Made by a program: the position numbers and the translations under genes
The notes under the pieces: generated by a model
Told to the model about the DNA's origin: nothing
The model's input: the letters and a program-made list of their open reading frames with translations, nothing else
The model's database searches: none
Assembly: GCA_038529265.1 (NCBI GenBank)
Contig: JBCBDX010000007.1
Span: forward strand, 62,001 to 126,000
Source of the DNA: JBCBDX01 sp038529265
GTDB taxonomy: Bacteria; Pseudomonadota; Alphaproteobacteria; Rhizobiales; Rhizobiaceae
DNA length: 64,000 bases
Direction of reading: 5' to 3'
Shown: in pieces, positions 57,365 to 64,000 of the stretch
Layout: each line of letters begins with the position of its first letter
How positions within the stretch are numbered: the first letter of the stretch is position 1

Positions 57365-58362
57365 TGGCCGTTGCTCCTGAATTCCTGAAGTGCCTCAGAA
57401 ATATCTGCAGTGCATTGGTTTGTCGTTGCTACAATCGACGGATCATCCAGCGCGATCTGACCATCCAAGAGGCCAGCTTTGAGTGATTGTTGTTGGAGAC
57501 GCACATCTACACACGCACAATAGGCGATGCAGAATTCAGCTGGCGAGTTTTGGAGGCAGGCGGATTCGCAGGCGTCCAGGAAAGGATCGGGCGGAAATGC
57601 GAACTCATCAACCCGGGTCGGCGGAACAATCAATGAAGTAGCAAATATCAGCGCGATCAATATTGGCTGATGAACCATGTAGACAATCAAGGATCGTTGT
57701 CCAAGCCACGTCAGCATGCCGGAAACTGTCTGGGCACGATCGGTTTTCAACCTACCTTCAACCATCCAGATCAGGTGCGATTTGGCAAACGCCATGCCCA
57801 AAAGAACAGCGCCAAACCAAGGGAGCATGGGTACATAATCATTGGACGATCGAACGAACCTATTGAGCCCAGTCCACCAAAACCAAGGTGCGTCGAATAT
57901 CGGAGATGAAAGAAACAGATCCGCTCCGAAAGCCACGGCAGAAAAAAGGGTCAGCAACTGCCAGTCGACGCGAAGGAATGCAAGTCCCAGAAAACTCGCG
58001 ACCGTAATATGATGCAAAATGCCGAAGTAGACAAAGCTCTCGCGAACGGCGAACCAAGTGGCGATACTAATCAGAAGCGCGCAGGCTGCTACAGCGATGA
58101 AACGGCGCCAGAATTGATGCCATCGTATCCCTTTTTCATGAGCAAGTACCAAACTTGCACCGACCAGAAACAGAAATGAAAAGGCAATCGCTCTGGCAAA
58201 CCAGCGCATGGGACCGGTCGTTGCAAAGCTGGTGTCAAGATATCCGAAAAAGGTCAAATCCCATGTGAAATGGTAGATGGCCATGGCCACAAGCGCCACG
58301 CCCCTTGCAAAATCAAGTTCGGCGATCCTCTTCTGTGACGGTTTGCCTTGCGATGTGTTCAC
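57361..58362 (-). CDS. DUF1624 (heparan-alpha-glucosaminide N-acetyltransferase-like) membrane protein
   Basis: 333-residue polytopic acyltransferase-like protein. The start KRIAELDFARGVALVAMAIYHFTWDLTFFGYL (about 11-42) is the DUF1624/HGSNAT signature; seven to eight further helices follow, with SLIVYMVHQPILIALIF near 228. The last 90 residues form a cytoplasmic or periplasmic tail with five Cys (for example DACESACLQNSPAEFCIAYCACVD), unusual for this family. The substrate is unknown. Its ATG overlaps the DMT transporter stop by four bases, and its stop overlaps the methyltransferase start. Confidence 0.85.
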   Translation of the reverse strand: MNTSQGKPSQKRIAELDFARGVALVAMAIYHFTWDLTFFGYLDTSFATTGPMRWFARAIAFSFLFLVGASLVLAHEKGIRWHQFWRRFIAVAACALLISIATWFAVRESFVYFGILHHITVASFLGLAFLRVDWQLLTLFSAVAFGADLFLSSPIFDAPWFWWTGLNRFVRSSNDYVPMLPWFGAVLLGMAFAKSHLIWMVEGRLKTDRAQTVSGMLTWLGQRSLIVYMVHQPILIALIFATSLIVPPTRVDEFAFPPDPFLDACESACLQNSPAEFCIAYCACVDVRLQQQSLKAGLLDGQIALDDPSIVATTNQCTADISEALQEFRSNGQ

Positions 58363-59270
58363 GAACTCTTGCCACCCATTCTGGCAAACAGGAGCCCCGT
58401 AATCACAAGTGCCAAAGCAATGCCTGTCTCAGGACTCGGACGCTCAGTAAGTAGAATAGCGCCCAGAAGGACACCGAAAACGGGTATCATATTGACCGAA
58501 AGAGAAAATGTTGAGTAGCCCACTGCGTTGATGAGGTGAAAGCGCATCACGTAAGCGATCCCCGTCGGCACCAAGCCAAGATAAACGAGTGCTGAGGCCG
58601 CTTGAGATCCTGGCATTGAAGGTAAACCGTCCACCAGTAACGCAACTGGGATCAGGACAGCCGTGCCGATGGCCAGCGCTAGAAACGCCAGTCGCACCGA
58701 ACCAATAGGTATTTTTCGAATAAGTGTGCCAGCTGTTACGTAACAGAGTGCGCCGCCTAGCGCTGCCATCTGTGCCAGCGTGTTACGACCCCCCAGTTGC
58801 TTCAATGCGTCACCGCCAACCAGTATCAGTACGCCGCAAAGGCCAAATAGGACCGCAACCAGTTTCCAACGATTGATCCTGTCGTCTTGTGTGAACAAGT
58901 GACCTGCTAGCAACGCGAGAATAGGTCCAACACCCATCAGCAGTGACGTCACGCCGGCATCAATTGTCAGTTCGGCCCATGCGATCAGAAAAAACGGAAT
59001 GACTACGTTCAATAGTGACATGGCGATGACGAGAAGCCATACGCGCAGATTGACGGGCAATTCAATGCCTGCACGAAGCGCAAACGGCAAAACCGCGAGG
59101 CATCCGATCGCAACGCGGATGGCGGCTAGCCATAATGGCCCAACAGTTGGGACTGCAACCTTGATCGCGACAAATGCAGATGCCCAAATCAGTGAGATCA
59201 AGACAAGCAAGCCGATATCGCCAGCCTTTGCCTGCCGGATTGTTGTGACCGTTGCGTTGTGTGTCGCCAT
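58359..59270 (-). CDS. DMT-superfamily transporter (EamA)
   Basis: 303-residue transporter with ten predicted helices in two EamA repeats (about 15-140 and 150-290). It begins AGDIGLLVLISLIWASAFVAIKVA; the second repeat contains FSLSVNMIPVFGVLLGAILLTERPSPETGIALALVITG. ATG 59270 is chosen because the longer reading starts with TTG 59303 and lacks a ribosome site. EamA transporters export metabolites or amino acids; substrate unknown. First gene of a coupled three-gene operon with DUF1624 and an ICMT-like methyltransferase. Confidence 0.88.
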   Translation of the reverse strand: MATHNATVTTIRQAKAGDIGLLVLISLIWASAFVAIKVAVPTVGPLWLAAIRVAIGCLAVLPFALRAGIELPVNLRVWLLVIAMSLLNVVIPFFLIAWAELTIDAGVTSLLMGVGPILALLAGHLFTQDDRINRWKLVAVLFGLCGVLILVGGDALKQLGGRNTLAQMAALGGALCYVTAGTLIRKIPIGSVRLAFLALAIGTAVLIPVALLVDGLPSMPGSQAASALVYLGLVPTGIAYVMRFHLINAVGYSTFSLSVNMIPVFGVLLGAILLTERPSPETGIALALVITGLLFARMGGKSS

Positions 59271-59513
59271 GTTTATTCGCCAAACTAAACGCGTTCCGGT
59301 CAAGCACGTTTCAGGTCAAACCAGCAAGTTCAAACCTCTAAAGGATAAATTGTTAATAAGTGAATTGGCATAGGCCGCTCCAACTTATTGATATCTTGAA
59401 GCAAATTGCATCAGACCTTCGCTCGTTAACAATTGAGCATATTTTTGCCATATTTCGCATTGCGCTTCGCGCTGCACAACGATAGCCATGCTGCAAGTTT
59501 GGGTGGCGATTTT

Positions 59514-59654
59514 ATGTACAATGACTCTACGAAGCCTACGTGGAACGTGACGTTCTGGGCACTAGCTGGTTTTGCCTTTGTTGTTGCGATTGTATTCTTG
59601 GTCGGAAGCGAAAATTCTGAAATTGCAGCCCGGGTCGTGGCGCCCAACTCCTGA
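59514..59654 (+). CDS. Small single-helix membrane protein of unknown function
   Basis: About 46 residues from ATG 59514: a short polar start (MYNDSTKPTWNVTFW), one hydrophobic helix (ALAGFAFVVAIVFLVG) and a polar tail. A longer frame opens at 59433. It stands alone between a minus-strand transporter and sdaA, with no strong ribosome site, so it may not be real. If real, it would be an orphan single-pass membrane peptide of unknown role. Confidence 0.4.
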   Translation: MYNDSTKPTWNVTFWALAGFAFVVAIVFLVGSENSEIAARVVAPNS

Positions 59655-59752
59655 TGTTTTTTAGAATGTCGGCATTTGATTAGCCGAAGTCGTGCGCTTG
59701 CAATCGGACCATGAACACTTGGTGCATCACCTGTTTAAAGGGATGCTTCGGG

Positions 59753-61153
59753 ATGTTTTTGTCGGTCTTTGATCTTTTCAAGATTGGTATCGGACCTTCA
59801 TCGTCGCACACGATGGGTCCGATGGTTGCAGCAGGTCTGTTTCTTGACGAACTCGCAGCAGGTAGCTGGCCACGCCCAAGCGGAAATCCTGTATCTCGCT
59901 TGCGGGCACATCTCTATGGTTCCCTTGCCCTGACGGGTGTTGGACATGCCAGTGACCGAGCCATCGCCCTTGGCCTGGATGGTGCTCATCCATCGCATCT
60001 TCAGCCAGACGAGATGGCCTATCGATTAGAGCGAATTCAAAAGACAAATCGGGTTAGGCCCGCTGGTGACGCAGATTACATTTTCGACTTTCGAACTGAT
60101 ATCGTTTTCCACAAGGGAGAAAGTCTGCAACATCATCCAAATGCACTCGCTTTCGAGGCCTTGGATGCCGATGAGCGTGTTCTGCTTCGCCGTGTCTATT
60201 ACTCAGTCGGCGGCGGGTTCGTGCTGCGCGAAGAAGAGATGAACAGCAGTTCAATGGATAGTGCCGAGCTTTTATCCGACAAAATTTCATATCCCTTCAC
60301 CAATGCGCATGAAATGCTGGAGATGGCCGTTGCTTCGGGCCTTTCGATTGCCGAGATGAAGCGACGCAATGAAATTTCGCGCATGTCAGTAGAAGAGCTT
60401 GATGCTGGCCTGGATGAAATTTGGGCTGTGATGGATGCATGCATTGAACGAGGTCTGACGGCCGATGGCGTCTTACCCGGCGGTCTTAAAGTGCGGCGAC
60501 GAGCTGCCTCTCTTTTTCAAAAGCTGGGCGCGGAAAGCGGTCTGAACACACCAAATCCTGTTGAAGCAAACGAATGGCTCGCCGCTTATGCCATGGCTGT
60601 CAATGAAGAGAACGCTGCTGGAGGGCGAGTTGTGACTGCGCCAACCAATGGAGCAGCAGGCGTTGTGCCAGCCGTCCTCAAATATATGACAGTTTTCCTT
60701 GGCAAGACTGACAGATCAGCAATGCACCAGTTCTTGCTGACTGCAGCAGCAATTGGCGGGATCATCAAGAAAAACGCGTCAATCTCCGGCGCAGAAGTGG
60801 GTTGTCAGGGAGAAGTGGGTAGCGCAGCCGCGATGGCTGCTGCTGGTTTGGCAGCTGTCATGGGCGGAACACCTGGCCAGATTGAAAACGCTGCAGAAAT
60901 TGCTTTGGAACACCATCTGGGAATGACCTGTGATCCCGTTGCCGGGCTCGTTCAAATACCCTGCATTGAGCGAAACGGCGTTGCTGCCGTTAAAGCAGTG
61001 CTCGCCGCAACTTTGGCCGTTCGTGAATCTGGTGAACATGTTGTCTCGTTAGACGCCTGTATAGAGACGATGCGTCAGACCGGTGCTGACATGAGCAGTA
61101 AATACAAGGAAACCAGCCTTGGAGGATTGGCGGTAAACGTGCCGGCTTGCTAA
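59753..61153 (+). CDS. sdaA: L-serine ammonia-lyase (single-chain, iron-sulfur)
   Basis: 466-residue enzyme converting L-serine to pyruvate and ammonia. FLSVFDLFKIGIGPSSSHTMGPM begins the N-terminal domain. Iron-sulfur Cys and active-site segments follow: SGAEVGCQGEVGSAAAMAAAGLAAVMGG near residue 345, LEHHLGMTCDPVAGLVQIPCIERNGVAAVKAV near 385, and the C-terminal tail TGADMSSKYKETSLGGLAVNVPAC, whose end inserts in the active site in related enzymes. ATG 59753 is chosen because the start MFLSVFDLFK is standard; an earlier frame start at 59711 adds non-family residues. Confidence 0.93.
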   Translation: MFLSVFDLFKIGIGPSSSHTMGPMVAAGLFLDELAAGSWPRPSGNPVSRLRAHLYGSLALTGVGHASDRAIALGLDGAHPSHLQPDEMAYRLERIQKTNRVRPAGDADYIFDFRTDIVFHKGESLQHHPNALAFEALDADERVLLRRVYYSVGGGFVLREEEMNSSSMDSAELLSDKISYPFTNAHEMLEMAVASGLSIAEMKRRNEISRMSVEELDAGLDEIWAVMDACIERGLTADGVLPGGLKVRRRAASLFQKLGAESGLNTPNPVEANEWLAAYAMAVNEENAAGGRVVTAPTNGAAGVVPAVLKYMTVFLGKTDRSAMHQFLLTAAAIGGIIKKNASISGAEVGCQGEVGSAAAMAAAGLAAVMGGTPGQIENAAEIALEHHLGMTCDPVAGLVQIPCIERNGVAAVKAVLAATLAVRESGEHVVSLDACIETMRQTGADMSSKYKETSLGGLAVNVPAC

Positions 61154-61240
61154 GCTGGGATGTGGGGCAGTGACGCAGGACTGTGAATAGCGCCCCCGAA
61201 CTCTTGACGATTAGCTGCGAGCCGCGTCAACGATAAAGCC

Positions 61241-61675
61241 ATGATGCATTTAATCAAATTGTGCGTCGGCGCTGATAGTGTCGATGATCTGCGCGAATGG
61301 ATTGATTATCGTGTTGCGCAGCGCCGAGCCAATGGTTTGCCCGGCGAGCAGTTCCACACAACAAGAATGTATCCGAAACAGGCGGAGAACATCATCGGCA
61401 ACGGTTCACTCTATTGGGTCATCAAGGGGAGGGTACAGTGCCGCCAGCCAGTCATCGATATTCGGCCGTTTGTGGATGGAGAAGGTATAAAGCGCTGCAA
61501 TATTGTTTTAGAGCCGATCACGATCTTGACGCGGCAAGTGCCTAAGCGCCCCTTCCAGGGTTGGCGCTATCTAAAACCGAACGAAGCACCAGCGGATTTG
61601 GCAAGCGGCTCTAACGGCGAGGAAGAATTGCCCGCACATATGCGCGCTGAACTCTCGGAACTTGGCCTTCTTTGA
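61241..61675 (+). CDS. DUF1489 family protein
   Basis: 144-residue protein of the alphaproteobacterial DUF1489 family: MHLIKLCVGADSVDDLREW at the start, HTTRMYPKQAENIIGNGSLYWVIKGRVQCRQ near residue 40, and VLEPITILTRQVPKRPFQGWRYLKPNEAPADL near 95. The family is nearly always single-copy and its function is unknown; the YWVIKG segment resembles a nucleotide- or RNA-handling fold, but that is speculation. It lies 88 bases after sdaA and 114 bases before mipZ, apparently as a single gene. Confidence 0.9.
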   Translation: MMHLIKLCVGADSVDDLREWIDYRVAQRRANGLPGEQFHTTRMYPKQAENIIGNGSLYWVIKGRVQCRQPVIDIRPFVDGEGIKRCNIVLEPITILTRQVPKRPFQGWRYLKPNEAPADLASGSNGEEELPAHMRAELSELGLL

Positions 61676-61711
61676 CATTCATTTACCAAATTTTGAAACC
61701 AACTGGTCGCT

Positions 61712-61734
61712 TTGAAATCAAACAATGATTTCAA
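61712..61734. repeat. Inverted repeat upstream of mipZ
   Basis: TTGAAATC (61712-61719) and GATTTCAA (61727-61734) form perfect eight-base arms around seven bases, in the 113-base gap between the DUF1489 gene and mipZ. No T-run follows, so it reads better as an operator or mRNA element than as a terminator. A role in mipZ control is possible; it is not the TTAA-N7-TTAA CtrA pattern. Confidence 0.5.
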
Positions 61735-61788
61735 GTGCTGAAGTCTTGCGCTACGCTTTTCTGCAGGGTGAGGTAAGGCACGGGATTA

Positions 61789-62739
61789 ATGATCCGTTTT
61801 CAGGCATTGCCGGGAGTAGGCGTGCGCGCGCGAAAGAATGACGCGTGCCACTTTATCATTTGCGGAAACGAAAAGGGTGGCTCGGGAAAGTCGACCATGA
61901 GCATGCATCTTGCCATTGGTCTTATGCATTTGGGTTTTCGCGTCGCGACAGTCGATCTCGATATACGGCAGGCAACGCTTACGTCCTACCAATTTGCACG
62001 TCGCAAATGGCAATCGGGATTGGAAAAAGCACTCCGGTCACCCACGCATTATCATTTGCCAGTGGGTCGATTCTCCCAGGCTAGTCGCGATATTCTGGAT
62101 GACGCTTGCCAACTGGCAGCGTTTGAAGCGTTGAGCGATGAGCTGGAACCTCGATATGATTTCGTTGTGATCGATACGCCAGGTTCTTTTACCGCGCTTT
62201 CCAATCACGCACATCAATATGCGGACACGCTCGTGACGCCTATAAATGATAGCTTTATCGATTTTGACGTGTTGGCAAAAATTGACCCGGTTACATACCA
62301 AATTCTAGAGCCAACTCACTATGCGCTGACGGTGCGCGAAGCGCGCCGGGAACGACGCGCCAATGGCGAAGGACTTCTGGATTGGATTGTCGTTCGCAAC
62401 CGATTGTCTGCTATCACGTCGCGCAACGAAAAGCGCGTGTACAACTGCCTGCGCGAGCTTGGTATGATGCTTGGCTATCGTCTTGCAGATGGCGTCGGCG
62501 AACGGGTCATCTTCCGCGAATACTTCCATCAAGGTCTTACCGCGCTCGATACGGGTCCAACCCAACAAAATGGAAGCGTGTCGCTTTCACACCAGGCAGC
62601 ACGGGCTGAGGTTCGCCGATTGATTGACATGTTAGGGCTGCCAATCAATGAGCGCGGCCGGCGGCGACAGAAAACACGGCGTCTGTGGTTAGGTAATACG
62701 CGGCCCAAGATACAGCTGCCGCCAGTTTTTGCTGACTGA
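61789..62739 (+). CDS. mipZ: Division-site positioning ATPase MipZ
   Basis: 316-residue ParA-type ATPase that forms a gradient from the poles with ParB and blocks FtsZ away from mid-cell. Deviant Walker A NEKGGSGKSTMSMHLAIGLMHLG near residue 29, switch I DLDIRQATLTSYQFARRKW near 58 (characteristic of MipZ), and FVVIDTPGSFTALSNHAHQYADTLVTPINDSFIDFDVL near 125. A GTG at 61822 with GGGAGT just upstream may be the true start, since MipZ proteins usually begin about ten residues before the nucleotide strand. It is a core alphaproteobacterial marker. Confidence 0.92.
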   Translation: MIRFQALPGVGVRARKNDACHFIICGNEKGGSGKSTMSMHLAIGLMHLGFRVATVDLDIRQATLTSYQFARRKWQSGLEKALRSPTHYHLPVGRFSQASRDILDDACQLAAFEALSDELEPRYDFVVIDTPGSFTALSNHAHQYADTLVTPINDSFIDFDVLAKIDPVTYQILEPTHYALTVREARRERRANGEGLLDWIVVRNRLSAITSRNEKRVYNCLRELGMMLGYRLADGVGERVIFREYFHQGLTALDTGPTQQNGSVSLSHQAARAEVRRLIDMLGLPINERGRRRQKTRRLWLGNTRPKIQLPPVFAD

Positions 62740-62787
62740 TCGCCGCACAGCGCTTGCGATTGCGGCAAAAGCAACCAAGTTAAGCGG

Positions 62788-63522
62788 ATGGCTGACAAAA
62801 AGACTGTTATCGAGAGAACTGCTGCAAAGCCAAATCTCGACACCAGAAAATCCTCATCGGGAGATATTTCCGCCTTCCTCAAGGCAGCGGAGCGGGTAAA
62901 ACCATCCGCAGACGGTCGCGGCCGCGTGATCTTGGCGCTCGATGCAACGATGAGCAGACAGCCAACCTGGGACCTGGCGGTAGAGATTCAGGGCCAAATG
63001 TTTGAAGCGGTTTCCAGCTCAACACCGCTGCAGATGCAATTGGTTTTCTTTCGCGGGTATGGTGAGTGCCGAGCGTCTGACTGGGCGCGCGATGGAAAGA
63101 CACTGGCCAATCGAATGAGCCGGATTAATTGCCAAGCAGGTCGTACTCAAATCGGCAAAGTGTTGGGCCATGCGCGAAAAGCGCACAAAGAAACACCGCT
63201 TAGTGCCGTTGTGTATATCGGTGACGCCATGGAAGAGAACCCGGACTCACTGGGTCATCGCGCGGGTGAACTCGGCATGCTCGGCGTTCCTGTCTTTGTT
63301 TTCCAGGAGGGACATGATAGCGCTGCCGAGATGACGTTTAAAGAAATCGCACGCCTTTCACGTGGCGGATGGTTTCGCTTCGACCCGGGTGCGCCGAATG
63401 TACTCCGGGATCTCTTGGCCTCTATTGCTGTCTACGCAACCGGCGGGTTGCGCGCATTGACCGCGCGAGGATCGAAAAGCGATCGTATTTTGATTGAACA
63501 TCTAAAAGGTAGTGGCAGATAG
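62788..63522 (+). CDS. VWA-domain protein
   Basis: 244-residue cytoplasmic protein with a von Willebrand A-like fold. The metal-site motif is LALDATMSRQPTW near residue 50, i.e. DxTxS in place of the usual DxSxS; later elements are CQAGRTQIGKVLGHA, with the Thr near residue 115, and VVYIGDAMEENPDSLG near 140. The N-terminal 40 residues are polar. Rhizobiales often have this gene immediately upstream of a J-domain protein, as here (13-base gap), so they probably work together; the function is unknown. Confidence 0.85.
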   Translation: MADKKTVIERTAAKPNLDTRKSSSGDISAFLKAAERVKPSADGRGRVILALDATMSRQPTWDLAVEIQGQMFEAVSSSTPLQMQLVFFRGYGECRASDWARDGKTLANRMSRINCQAGRTQIGKVLGHARKAHKETPLSAVVYIGDAMEENPDSLGHRAGELGMLGVPVFVFQEGHDSAAEMTFKEIARLSRGGWFRFDPGAPNVLRDLLASIAVYATGGLRALTARGSKSDRILIEHLKGSGR

Positions 63523-63535
63523 TGAGGGGCGGGGC

Positions 63536-64000
63536 ATGAATTGGCTGATCTTCCTCGCGGGGCTAGCTGGTTTTCTCGGGCTGGGCGTTTGGTATTTCCT
63601 GGTAACGCCAGCAGAAAAAATCGTAGGCCATCTAAAAATCTTGCTTCCCGCAGCACTTGGATTGGTTGGCGCTGCGTTTGTTTTTACAGGACGTATCGCT
63701 TTCGGCGCGCCGCTGCTAATATTCGCATACACCTTGTATTCAAGAATGCGAGGCGTCATCAGGGGCGGCGGAGGCAGTCGACAACGGTCAACCGTTCGTT
63801 CCGCTCTTCTGGAGATGGAACTCGACCACGGTAGCGGCGAACTGAATGGGTTGGTGCTTCAGGGAAAATTTGAAGGGCGAGATCTCAATAGCTTAAGCGA
63901 TCCAGAGGTGCTCGAGTTTGCAGCAGATGCAGCGGGCGACAACGAAAGTCTGCAACTGCTAGAGGCGTACCTTGATCGCCGCATGCCCACATGGCGCGAC
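63536..64000 (+). CDS. Membrane-anchored J-domain-type protein, N-terminal part (cut by window end)
   Basis: 155 codons from ATG 63536 to the window end with no stop. Two or three hydrophobic segments lie within residues about 2-75 (NWLIFLAGLAGFLGLGVWYFL, then LLPAALGLVGAAFVFTGRI), followed by a glycine-rich basic linker and STVRSALLEMELDHGSGELNGLVLQGKFEGRDLNSLSDPEVLEF. This is the start of the rhizobial DnaJ-like protein normally encoded after the VWA gene; the J-domain itself would lie beyond the window, so the call rests on this N-terminal layout and synteny. Confidence 0.75.
   Translation, partial: MNWLIFLAGLAGFLGLGVWYFLVTPAEKIVGHLKILLPAALGLVGAAFVFTGRIAFGAPLLIFAYTLYSRMRGVIRGGGGSRQRSTVRSALLEMELDHGSGELNGLVLQGKFEGRDLNSLSDPEVLEFAADAAGDNESLQLLEAYLDRRMPTWRD

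Noticed and set aside
1..64000. CRISPR arrays, insertion sequences, prophage or integration sites
   Set aside because: I found no evenly spaced direct repeats, transposase, integrase or phage structural genes, and no tRNA gene that could serve as an attachment site.

Overview
The window looks like a chromosomal segment of an alphaproteobacterium of the order Hyphomicrobiales (Rhizobiales), probably marine. The evidence is the combination of a frcRBCAK fructose locus, aapJQMP preceded by metC, MipZ, BTLCP, DUF3126 and DUF1489 proteins, a CHCC zinc-finger protein, and a sulfonate (DHPS) catabolic operon of the kind common in marine carbon cycling. I saw no rRNA, tRNA, insertion sequence, prophage or CRISPR array. 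The whole window reads as gene-dense chromosome with accessory catabolic and biosynthetic operons in its first two thirds.

Layout. 1-3040: an RND efflux operon (cut by the window start) divergent from a CecR-type TetR regulator. 3091-8177: fructose ABC importer and kinase (frcBCAK) divergent from the ROK regulator frcR, with a perfect palindrome between them. 8208-15509: an AbrB-family membrane protein, then a translationally coupled CUT1 sugar ABC importer with an MGH1/GH63-like glycoside hydrolase; one permease carries a DUF11-like domain in its periplasmic loop. 15570-25133: an eight-gene minus-strand operon plus divergent LysR regulator, containing a TyrA-type prephenate dehydrogenase, an HPPD/4-hydroxymandelate-synthase-like dioxygenase, a fold-IV aminotransferase, an HpaB-type and an MhpA-type monooxygenase, a glutathionyl-hydroquinone-reductase-like GST, a nitroreductase and a LysE exporter. 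It looks like an undescribed tyrosine-branch biosynthetic pathway and is the best candidate for a novel system here.

25162-36774: LacI regulator with two operators, Tat-exported TRAP transporter, HpsN/HpsO/HpsP, SuyA/SuyB, ComC, a Usp protein and a YeiH-family exporter. Together these import 2,3-dihydroxypropane-1-sulfonate, interconvert its enantiomers, oxidise it to sulfolactate, split that into pyruvate and sulfite, and export the inorganic sulfur. 36785-43324: metC and the general amino-acid transporter aapJQMP. The ATPase AapP is fused to a helix-hairpin-helix domain and a histone-H1-like Ala/Lys/Pro linker, which is very unusual.

43335-64000: mostly conserved housekeeping genes (cysE, gamma carbonic anhydrase, BTLCP, PilZ and PAS proteins, rhomboid, CBS, hisI, folE, a NifU-like scaffold, yidD, mgtE, a MerR regulator, sdaA, mipZ, a VWA protein, and a J-domain-type protein cut by the window end). 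Two non-coding signals stand out: an orphan promoter plus terminator that predicts an ~80-nt small RNA near 51.5 kb, and a G-quadruplex-capable hairpin loop between two convergent genes near 49.15 kb.
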